Part shown: positions 1 through 5,276 of the stretch, in pieces
Layout: every line of letters begins with the position of its first letter
Numbering within the stretch: position 1 is the stretch's first letter
NCBI GenBank assembly: GCA_011390385.1
Contig: JAABSN010000192.1
Coordinates: forward strand, 1 to 6,411
DNA from: Thioalkalivibrio nitratireducens
Lineage (GTDB): Bacteria > Pseudomonadota > Gammaproteobacteria > Ectothiorhodospirales > Ectothiorhodospiraceae
Length of the DNA: 6,411 nucleotides
Direction of reading: 5' to 3'
Notes under the pieces: model-generated
Seen by the model: the letters and a program-made list of their open reading frames with translations, nothing else
Database searches by the model: none
What the model was told of the DNA's origin: nothing
Made by a program: the position numbers and the translations under genes

Positions 1-6
1 ACGCCG

Positions 7-696
7 ATGTGTGGCCGTTTCGCCCTGCACACCCCGCGCAGTCGTGTTGCAGCTCGCTACTTCGACCTGCAGTTGCCGGTCGGCGACGTACACGCCCGTT
101 ACAACGTGACCCCGGGAACCCAGATCACCAGCATCCTGGCGATACCCGATACACCGGTGTCCTTCGTGTTCTCGCACTGGGGTTTTCACCCTCCCTGGGC
201 CAAAGGGGATGCCCCCACGCCCATCAACATCCGGGCCGAGAAAGCGGCAACCAGTCCGTACTTCCGCGCCGCGTTCGCTCATCGGCGCTGCCTGATCCCG
301 GCGGACGGCTGGTTCGAGTGGCGCAAGACCGAGATGGGGAAACAGCCGTACTACATCACGCTGAAGGAGTCGGATCCGGACGAGGTGGTGTTTTTCGCCG
401 GCCTGTGGGAGCCGGCGGGGGAGGGCACGGATACCTGCTGCGCGATACTGACCGAGCCGGTGTCACCGGACTTCGCGTTCATCCACGATCGCCAGCCGGT
501 GGTGCTGGATCCGGAATGTCGTTGGCAATGGCTGGACCCGGAGCTGTCGGACCGGGAGACGATCAGACAGGTTGCCCGGCGACTGGACCCGGATCGGCTC
601 ATCGCCCACCCGGTATCGACCCGGGTCAACCGGCCGGCCAACGACGACCCGGCGCTATTGGAACCGATCGACGATCCCGGATCCGAGGAGCCCTGA
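7..696 (+). CDS. yedK: SOS response-associated peptidase family (SRAP, YedK/HMCES-like) abasic-site protein
   Basis: This 229-residue protein is a complete SRAP-domain protein. Members covalently trap abasic sites in single-stranded DNA through the amino-terminal cysteine, forming a thiazolidine DNA-protein crosslink that shields the lesion at replication forks. The sequence begins Met-Cys-Gly-Arg-Phe, so Cys2 becomes the N-terminal residue once the initiator Met is removed. Other family residues are visible at expected places: Asn33 in YNVTPG, Asn74 in NIRAE, Glu104 in GWFEWRK, His160 in the IHDRQPV segment, and a late HPVST motif near 201. Length and spacing match E. coli YedK, whose key residues are Cys2, Asn75, Glu105 and His160. 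The last 20 or so residues are acidic and proline-rich and probably disordered. The start is fixed by the need for Cys2; only six bases lie upstream, so its ribosome site and promoter are outside the window. It converges on the antiporter gene. The family is secure; the symbol is by similarity. Confidence 0.95.
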   Translation: MCGRFALHTPRSRVAARYFDLQLPVGDVHARYNVTPGTQITSILAIPDTPVSFVFSHWGFHPPWAKGDAPTPINIRAEKAATSPYFRAAFAHRRCLIPADGWFEWRKTEMGKQPYYITLKESDPDEVVFFAGLWEPAGEGTDTCCAILTEPVSPDFAFIHDRQPVVLDPECRWQWLDPELSDRETIRQVARRLDPDRLIAHPVSTRVNRPANDDPALLEPIDDPGSEEP

Positions 697-832
697 CCGT
701 GAACACCGATGGGTCTTCCCGCTCATGCAGGGGTGCCCTCTCCCGCGCACCGCATCCGGCTCCCGATGAATCCGCAGCCGATGATCCTCTTCGTCCCCTT
801 TCCCATAGTGGTCGCCGTGCTGGCGTGGTTCC

Positions 833-861
833 GGTGCGGTTCGGCTTCGCCTCACGGCACC
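833..861. repeat. REP-like imperfect hairpin
   Basis: The segment starts GGTGC and ends GGCACC, and the ends pair over five bases. An inner GGC/GCC stem closes a TTC loop, with mismatches between the two stems, and CTACG follows the right arm. From memory, this layout (GGTGCG, a central GCTTCGC, then GCACCCTACG) resembles short dispersed palindromes found between genes in many proteobacteria. Only one copy is seen in the window, so its dispersed nature is inferred. Confidence 0.4.
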
Positions 862-923
862 CTACGCAGGTTCTTTCACCCTGACTTGCATGGCCGGCGG
901 CCACCCTGAAAGGTGCAAAGGCG

Positions 924-1003
924 AGCCACGGAAAGCACGGACGGACACGGACAAGGGGGGCGGCCTGCTTCGTCTTCCGTGCTTTCCGTGCCCTTCCGTG
1001 GCT
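924..1003. repeat. Phased CACGGA inverted repeat, candidate bidirectional terminator or dispersed repeat
   Basis: The left arm (924-951) has CACGGA starting at 927, 936 and 946. The right arm (976-1003) has its complement TCCGTG starting at 976, 985 and 995. Both arms begin or end with AGCC/GGCT, and a 24-base G-rich spacer lies between. The arms are 28 bases each but differ by a one-base shift in the middle word, so two pairing registers are possible. The structure ends 11 bases past the antiporter stop codon and faces the SRAP gene on its other side, which suits a stem that ends or protects both transcripts. No T-run follows in either direction, so a classical intrinsic terminator is not shown. 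Confidence 0.6.
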
Positions 1004-1014
1004 GCACTTTCATG

Positions 1015-3549
1015 TTAATCCATGGTTGCGCCCGTGGCGCCGGTTTGATCGTCTTCCACGCTGCTCGCGCCCAGAGCGGCCCGCCGTGTTGCGGCCTCGA
1101 CGACGATGCGTTCGCGGATCACCGCATCTGCGGCAAGCAGTTCGTCGAAGTCGCGCGCGTCCAGGAACAGCAGGTGGCTGTACGCGGTGGCATAGACGTC
1201 GGCGCTGCGCGGCTGCCGGTCGATCAGGCCCATTTCGCCGAAGAAGGAACCGGGTGGCAGAGGTGTGGAAATTCCGGCGTTGCGGACCTCGAGCGCGCCG
1301 GAGGCGATGAAATACATGCCGTCGGCCCGACCGCCTTTCGCGACCACGCGCTCGCCCGGCGTCGCCAGACGCGGCTTGAGCAGCTTGCCGATACGCCTGG
1401 CCCTGTCCGACGGGAGATCTGCGAACAGCGTTGCCCGGCGCATCAGGTCGCCGAGCCTCAGACCCAGGTCGAGCGGGGGACGCGACCGGATGCGCGCGCG
1501 CCGCTGCTCCAGCTCGCGTTCCAGATGGTCATACACCTCGGTGCTGATGAGCTGTTCCTCGAGCCGTTCCCGATAGTTGGCCGCTTCCATGCGCAATGCT
1601 GCCCGCTCGATGTGCTCCGCCGCGAGATCCTCGGCGTATTCCGGAAACTGCACCTGCAGCGCGCCCAGCGCAGCTTCCGCTGCCTGGAGCCGTTCTCCGA
1701 GGAGGGCATCGAGGCGCTCGTAGACCGCATCTCCGAACAGTAGTCGCAGGGCAGTACGGTTGTATTCGCGGAGTTCCCCGAGTACGCGCCGGCTGATCAG
1801 CAGGGTCTCGAAACCCGACTCCAGGGCGCGCTCGAGCGCGGCGTCGAGGCCCAGTCGGCGATGCAGCCAGAGTGCGATCGTGAACCGGCGGCTACCGACG
1901 GCACCGCGCCGGGTTGCCGCGTGCCATGCCGGCAGGCCCTCCGCCCGTACGCGATCCGTCAGTCGATCCGCGGCGGCCGCGAGACTGGCGAGGTGCGACC
2001 GGGACACCGTGAGTTCTTCGAAATGCCGGAGGTAGAGTTCCTTCTCGTGGGTGGCCAGCGTCAGCAGGCCGACCCGCAATTGATCGTCGATCGACAGTGC
2101 TGTATCCGCCGCGATGGCGTTCGAAGCCATCTCGGCATCGAGCTGCAATTCGGCGGTGGCATGGTCCAGTGTCGACGCGTCCAGCGCATACTGCCGCGCG
2201 GTGGCTTGCATCCGCTGGCGGGTTTCCGCCTGTGACAGTCGCAGCACGCGGTCGCGCAGCGCGGCCTCGAGCGGGTCGAGCCGATCGAGGCCGAGCAGGC
2301 GCAGCAGTGGTCGAAGCGTCGGCGCCGCCAGGACCAATGTGAAAAACACGAAGCCGACCGCGAGGCCGGCGACCGTTTCCCGCAATTCGATCGGCAGTCC
2401 AGGCATCTGGGCGACCGCAAGAGCGAGGACCAGCGTGGTCGCGCCGCGCAGGCCGCCCCAGATGATGACCAGCCTGAAGCGGTGGTCGATGGGCCGCGTA
2501 AGACGGGTCCATACAAGCAGCGGCAGTATCGCGTAAAGCACGACGACGCGCGCGAAGATCGCCAGCAGGGCGATGAAAAACACCACGGCCGCATCGAGAG
2601 GCGTGAGTTCCGCAATGAGTCGGGCAGCCAGCATCGCGGCCAGGATGAAGATCAGCGAACTGGCCCAGAACTCGATCTGCGTCCAGGTTTCGATCAGGGA
2701 GCGCCAGTTGTGCCGGGTCAGCCGTAGCGGTCCGTAGGCGGCGACCGTGAGCGCGGCGAAGACGACGGCCACGACGCCTGAGACCCCACCGTAGACCTGG
2801 GCGACGGTGTACGACAGGTAACAGAGTGCGAGGGCGGCGGTCGCCTCCGACGTAGTGTCACCGCCGAGCCGTGGCATGACCCAGAGCGCGGCCCGACCCA
2901 TCAGGAACCCAAGTACACCGCCGCCGACGAAACCGGTGGCGAACTCGATCGCGATGCTGCCCCAGTCTGGGGTACCACTGCCCAGCATGATCGCAATCAG
3001 CGTGCTGAACAGGGCGATGGCGGCGGCGTCGTTGAGCAGGCTCTCACCCTGCACGAGCGTGGTCAGCCGCTTGGGCGCTCCCAGGTCGCGGAAGATTGCG
3101 ACGACGGCGGCAGGGTCGGTCGTCGCTATGATCGCCGCGAGCAGCAGACTGGCCAGCAACCCGATGCCGACGCCGCCGTGGACCGCAAGGCCGATCACGG
3201 CGGTGGCCACAAACACCGCGACCACCGCCATCAACAGTACCGCCCAGGCCTCCTCGATCATCCGCCGCACGTCGATCACGAGTCCCGCGGCGAAAAGCAG
3301 CGGCGGGAGGAAGATCGCGAGGAAGATGTCGGGTTCGAGGCCGAGGCTCGTCATCCCGGAGAGCAGGTCGCCGATCGGCCCAAGGCGTGAATCGGGGGGA
3401 ACCGCCACCGCGAGCAGACCGATGGCCATGCCCAGCAGGGCCAGCAGGACTGTGTGTGGTACCTTCAGCCGTTTGGCCAAGGGCACGAGCAGGCTCGCCA
3501 GGAGCAACAGGACGGCAGCGGCGAGAACCGGAAGGAGCGGGTCGTGCAT
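1015..3549 (-). CDS. NhaP-type Na+/H+ (cation:proton) antiporter with C-terminal cyclic-nucleotide-binding domain
   Basis: This 844-residue inner-membrane protein should exchange Na+ or K+ for protons to control cytoplasmic pH and salt. Residues 1-415 form about 12-13 hydrophobic segments of the CPA1 exchanger fold. Visible family motifs are TTDPAAVVAIF at 143-153 (Asp145, unwound-helix region), GESLLND at 168-174 with the Asn173-Asp174 ion-binding pair typical of electroneutral NhaP exchangers, and WGGLRGA at 364-370 with the conserved Arg368. Residues about 420-700 are charged, helical and cytosolic. Residues about 707-815 are a cyclic-nucleotide-binding domain whose phosphate-binding cassette (PGSFFGEMGL, then PRSADV) keeps Glu772, Arg781 and Ser782, so nucleotide binding is plausible. 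Exchanger, long helical linker and nucleotide-binding-like domain come in the same order as in plant SOS1. No Shine-Dalgarno site stands before the ATG, but no better start is apparent upstream or in the next 40 codons. The transported ion and the regulating nucleotide are inferred. Confidence 0.93.
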   Translation of the reverse strand: MHDPLLPVLAAAVLLLLASLLVPLAKRLKVPHTVLLALLGMAIGLLAVAVPPDSRLGPIGDLLSGMTSLGLEPDIFLAIFLPPLLFAAGLVIDVRRMIEEAWAVLLMAVVAVFVATAVIGLAVHGGVGIGLLASLLLAAIIATTDPAAVVAIFRDLGAPKRLTTLVQGESLLNDAAAIALFSTLIAIMLGSGTPDWGSIAIEFATGFVGGGVLGFLMGRAALWVMPRLGGDTTSEATAALALCYLSYTVAQVYGGVSGVVAVVFAALTVAAYGPLRLTRHNWRSLIETWTQIEFWASSLIFILAAMLAARLIAELTPLDAAVVFFIALLAIFARVVVLYAILPLLVWTRLTRPIDHRFRLVIIWGGLRGATTLVLALAVAQMPGLPIELRETVAGLAVGFVFFTLVLAAPTLRPLLRLLGLDRLDPLEAALRDRVLRLSQAETRQRMQATARQYALDASTLDHATAELQLDAEMASNAIAADTALSIDDQLRVGLLTLATHEKELYLRHFEELTVSRSHLASLAAAADRLTDRVRAEGLPAWHAATRRGAVGSRRFTIALWLHRRLGLDAALERALESGFETLLISRRVLGELREYNRTALRLLFGDAVYERLDALLGERLQAAEAALGALQVQFPEYAEDLAAEHIERAALRMEAANYRERLEEQLISTEVYDHLERELEQRRARIRSRPPLDLGLRLGDLMRRATLFADLPSDRARRIGKLLKPRLATPGERVVAKGGRADGMYFIASGALEVRNAGISTPLPPGSFFGEMGLIDRQPRSADVYATAYSHLLFLDARDFDELLAADAVIRERIVVEAATRRAALGASSVEDDQTGATGATMD

Positions 3550-3676
3550 GGGGGCGGGCGCCGTCGCTCGTGCGGGGATCGACCGCGCTACTCTACGATA
3601 TCCAACACGGTTGCGCGACGATCAGGCTGGTCCCGCGTTTCGTTCCGCAAAAGGTGTCGGGCGGAGGGTGTTGAAC
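3550..3676. promoter_or_regulatory. Divergent promoter region between antiporter and small hypothetical gene
   Basis: These 127 bases separate two genes that diverge, so both promoters probably lie here. Around 3590-3600 the sequence turns locally AT-richer. TACGAT at 3594-3599 could be a -10 box for the plus-strand gene, and the complement of 3590-3595 reads TAGAGT, which could serve the antiporter. Neither has a good TTGACA-like -35 box at the usual distance. The location is supported by gene layout; the boxes are weak. Confidence 0.35.
3663..3668 (+). promoter_or_regulatory. Shine-Dalgarno site for the start at 3677
   Basis: GGAGGG ends eight bases before the ATG at 3677, a good match to the anti-Shine-Dalgarno sequence at a workable distance. 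A second site, AGGAG at 3690-3694, lies six bases before an in-frame ATG at 3701, so start choice between 3677 and 3701 is open. Confidence 0.5.
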
Positions 3677-4078
3677 ATGCACGGTTCAGAGGAGATGGCA
3701 ATGGAATTCTTTGCGACGGCCCGTATTGGCGCCGACGCCGACCTGCTGAAGAGCCAGGTGACGCTGGAGCGTCTTCCGGAATGGTGTGCCTCCATCGACA
3801 CAGTGCTGGAACAGGCGGGTGACAGCGGTCGCATCTACTGCGTGTGGGGCGAGTTCGCGGTGCACCGCGAGACGATCCGCGGCGGGCTGCGATTTACCCT
3901 TCCAGGTTGTCCAAACGCGCTCGCATGGACCATCACCACCGGTCTGCCGCCGGAGCCGGACGCCGTTGTGATTCATTGCACCATCAACCGCAGGCAGCAC
4001 GACCCGGACTTCATCGAGACCATCGAGGCTTTTGTCGACGACTGGCGACGGGGGCTCGAGACAGGTCTGAATGCCTAG
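3677..4078 (+). CDS. Small soluble protein of unknown function
   Basis: I do not recognise the family. The frame encodes 133 residues from ATG 3677, or 125 from ATG 3701 (beginning MEFF), and both starts have good ribosome sites. It has no signal peptide and no membrane segment, so a cytoplasmic location is likely. It looks like one compact alpha/beta domain: a short N-terminal strand, a helix with LPEWCASIDTVLEQ, strands around RIYCVWGEFAVHRE and GGLRFTLPGCPNALAW, a strand VVIHCTINRR, and an acidic C-terminal helix DFIETIEAFVDDWRRGLE. Four cysteines (29, 47, 70 and 93 counted from the second start) do not form a classical metal-binding pattern. The open frame extends far upstream across the antiporter gene, but that part is an antisense shadow. 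The gene diverges from the antiporter, so a shared promoter region is possible; a functional link is not shown. Codon use and the well-placed ribosome sites support a real gene. Confidence 0.75.
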   Translation: MHGSEEMAMEFFATARIGADADLLKSQVTLERLPEWCASIDTVLEQAGDSGRIYCVWGEFAVHRETIRGGLRFTLPGCPNALAWTITTGLPPEPDAVVIHCTINRRQHDPDFIETIEAFVDDWRRGLETGLNA

Positions 4079-4216
4079 CCGAAGGGGTTTTCATCTTCGA
4101 CACAAACACCGCATCGGATCTGGATGTCGACCGGGCGGAGGCGGAATCGAAAACCTGACGTAGACTGGAGGCTATCCCGCCCAGGCAGGACGAGATGACG
4201 CTATCGATCTGAGCGC

Positions 4217-4240
4217 TGGCCAACGGCGGCCGCCGTGCCA
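4217..4240. repeat. Perfect 14-base palindrome with paired flanks
   Basis: Bases 4223-4236 (ACGGCGGCCGCCGT) read the same on both strands. TGGC at 4217-4220 also pairs with GCCA at 4237-4240, with two unpaired bases on the left side. Folded as RNA it would be a very GC-rich stem with a GGCC tetraloop. It could be an operator, an arrested-transcript stem, or chance in GC-rich DNA. No T-run follows. Confidence 0.4.
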
Positions 4241-4341
4241 TCACTCATAAACGATCGGTGCGCCGGAGCGAACACCGAACGCTGGTTCCGGCATCGGCGA
4301 GGAGCGGGCCCCGACCATCGAAAAGGTGGTTTGTATTTGCC

Positions 4342-4347
4342 TATACT
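4342..4347 (+). promoter_or_regulatory. Candidate -10 box upstream of the exported-protein gene
   Basis: TATACT matches five of six bases of the sigma-70 -10 consensus and lies in a locally AT-rich patch. A TG dinucleotide sits two bases before it, one base off the extended -10 arrangement. No good -35 box is present at the normal spacing. If real, it would give an untranslated leader of about 150 bases before the ATG at 4506. Confidence 0.3.
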
Positions 4348-4383
4348 CTGGCGAAGAAGGTTGGGTGTCGCGAATTTTTGCCA

Positions 4384-4403
4384 GGAAGCGCTTCCGGGGA
4401 AGC
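4384..4403 (+). repeat. Two overlapping, mutually exclusive short hairpins in the leader
   Basis: GGAAGCGCTTCC at 4384-4395 is a perfect 12-base palindrome. Its right half also pairs with what follows: GCTTC at 4390-4394 and GAAGC at 4399-4403 form a five-base stem closed by CGGG. Only one can form at a time in RNA. They fall between the candidate promoter and the start of the exported-protein gene. A regulatory role is only a possibility. Confidence 0.3.
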
Positions 4404-4494
4404 CGTCCACAATCCCCAGCCAGTGGTGCCGTTTCGCCCGTTGACGCCGCCTCACTGGCACGAGTACCGCACCGCAGCCCTGCCACGGACTCCC

Positions 4495-4501
4495 GGAGAG
4501 G
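4495..4501 (+). promoter_or_regulatory. Shine-Dalgarno site deciding the start at 4506
   Basis: GGAGAGG lies just before the ATG at 4506, with seven bases between its GGAG core and the start codon. The codons after this ATG immediately encode a signal peptide, whereas the open frame continues upstream to a GTG at 4326 without protein-like features. Together these fix the start at 4506. Confidence 0.6.
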
Positions 4502-4505
4502 CGCA

Positions 4506-5189
4506 ATGTTCCTGTCTTCCGCGCGAGCAATACTGATCGGCGTCGGCCTCTGTGCCGCCGCCCCCACCCTGTCGGAGACGTCGGCGTCGACGGTTCAGGA
4601 GATTGAGGCTGGGGAGCTTTTCCCTCTGGTCCCCGGTGCAAGCACGTTCGCGGTGGTGGATGGAGACGGAGAGGGACGCCAGGTGGAGCTGGAACTAAGT
4701 TCCGCAGACGGTGAAGGCCGCTGGGAAGTTCGATTTGGCGACTACAACATCCTCCATCTTTTCGAGCTCCGGGATGGCAGCGTGCTGCTCACCGGTCTGG
4801 ACATACTGACGGAAGGCCAGACCGTGCTGTACGAGCCGCCCGTGGTGCTGCTTCCCAACAGGATCGTGCCCGACCGGACATGGAGCGCCTCTGGCTGGGC
4901 TACGGTCGTTAACAGAGAGACGCAAGAGGTTTTACACGAGGGCAAATACCAGCACCGAGTTTTGCCCATCACTCGAGAGCGGTTCGCGACTCCGGCGGGT
5001 GACTATGAAGGTTTTCTGGTGCCGATCGAGCAGACCGTCGACCTTGAGGCTCAGGCGGTGATCCGGTTGTGGCTTGACCTCGGCTTCTTTCCCGGCAAAG
5101 GTCTGGTGAAACGTTCCATGAAGTTCGTCGTCGACAAACCCTTGTGGTTCGGCTCGACCACACGGCGTACAGCCGATCTCGTCCGTTAG
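4506..5189 (+). CDS. Exported (periplasmic) protein of unknown function
   Basis: This 227-residue protein opens with a typical Sec signal peptide: a positively charged Arg7, a hydrophobic core AILIGVGLC, and an Ala-Ala-Ala at 17-19 before which cleavage rules are met. Cys16 is preceded by Leu, so it does not form a lipobox, and a lipoprotein is unlikely. The mature part is rich in predicted beta strands with no further membrane helix, suggesting a soluble periplasmic or outer-membrane-associated protein. The C-terminal third has a pattern, FATPAGDYEGF at 160-170 followed by RLWLDLGFFPGKGLVKR at 187-203, that recalls DUF3108-like exported proteins, where a V-PAG-F strand precedes a W-Y-APGVGLVK strand; this is a resemblance from memory, not a firm assignment. 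Acidic clusters occur at 52-57 and 68-70. It converges with the DUF2254 gene 87 bases away. No function can be given. Confidence 0.8.
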   Translation: MFLSSARAILIGVGLCAAAPTLSETSASTVQEIEAGELFPLVPGASTFAVVDGDGEGRQVELELSSADGEGRWEVRFGDYNILHLFELRDGSVLLTGLDILTEGQTVLYEPPVVLLPNRIVPDRTWSASGWATVVNRETQEVLHEGKYQHRVLPITRERFATPAGDYEGFLVPIEQTVDLEAQAVIRLWLDLGFFPGKGLVKRSMKFVVDKPLWFGSTTRRTADLVR

Positions 5190-5276
5190 GGCAAGGTTTT
5201 GCCAGCTCAGGCAGGGATGACCAGCATTTGAAGACCGGCCCCAGGGGAGTGGTCTGCCCCTGAAGGGTGGTCTTCT
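5190..5276. other. Convergent intergenic gap
   Basis: The 87 bases between the stop codons of two genes facing each other hold the nested inverted repeat at 5230-5275 and nothing else that I can identify. Confidence 0.6.
5230..5275. terminator. Candidate bidirectional hairpin between convergent genes
   Basis: An outer seven-base stem pairs GAAGACC (5230-5236) with GGTCTTC (5269-5275), and an inner six-base stem pairs CAGGGG (5242-5247) with CCCCTG (5257-5262). Unpaired bases separate the two stems and a nine-base loop closes them. On the minus strand the structure begins one base after the DUF2254 stop codon. No T-run follows on either strand, so intrinsic termination is plausible but not demonstrated. 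Confidence 0.45.

Larger units (their letters stand above)
697..1014. other. Convergent intergenic region with two inverted-repeat structures, no gene seen
   Basis: These 318 bases separate the stop codons of the SRAP gene and the antiporter gene, which point towards each other. Short open frames exist, such as a 66-codon frame at 709-909, but none has a convincing ribosome site or a recognisable protein, and they probably reflect high GC. The right half holds a REP-like hairpin at 833-861 and a larger CACGGA-based inverted repeat at 924-1003. In 697-830 I see nothing identifiable. Confidence 0.6.
4079..4505. other. Long intergenic region with palindromes and a weak promoter, no gene seen
   Basis: These 427 bases lie between two plus-strand genes. 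I find no open frame with a convincing start and protein. A weak five-base stem, CGAAG at 4080-4084 with CTTCG at 4095-4099, follows the upstream stop codon directly but lacks a T-run. Further on are a 14-base perfect palindrome at 4223-4236, a -10-like TATACT at 4342-4347, and overlapping hairpins at 4384-4403. The in-frame opening from 4326 into the downstream gene looks like untranslated leader without a stop codon. Confidence 0.55.

Noticed and set aside
709..909. 66-codon open frame with a hydrophobic stretch (VVAVLAWF)
   Set aside because: No convincing ribosome site, and its 3' end spans the REP-like hairpin; more likely chance.
697..1014. A defence or mobile system around the SRAP gene
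   Set aside because: SRAP proteins are widespread housekeeping genes, and no nuclease, reverse transcriptase, integrase or toxin-antitoxin gene is visible nearby.
913..1743. 276-codon plus-strand open frame from a GTG
   Set aside because: It overlaps the inverted repeat and the antisense of the antiporter's 3' end, including the conserved nucleotide-binding domain, so it is a high-GC shadow.
2855..3676. Long plus-strand open frame running into the small hypothetical gene
   Set aside because: It lies antisense to the antiporter, is low-complexity Ser/Arg/Pro/Ala-rich, and lacks a ribosome site. Only the part from 3677 on reads like a protein.
4326..4505. N-terminal extension of the exported protein from a GTG
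   Set aside because: The extension would bury the signal peptide inside the protein, is Arg/Ser/Pro-rich, and a good ribosome site stands before the ATG at 4506.
4506..4560. Lipoprotein signal in the exported protein (Cys16)
   Set aside because: The residue before Cys is Leu rather than Gly, Ala or Ser, so the lipobox is not satisfied.
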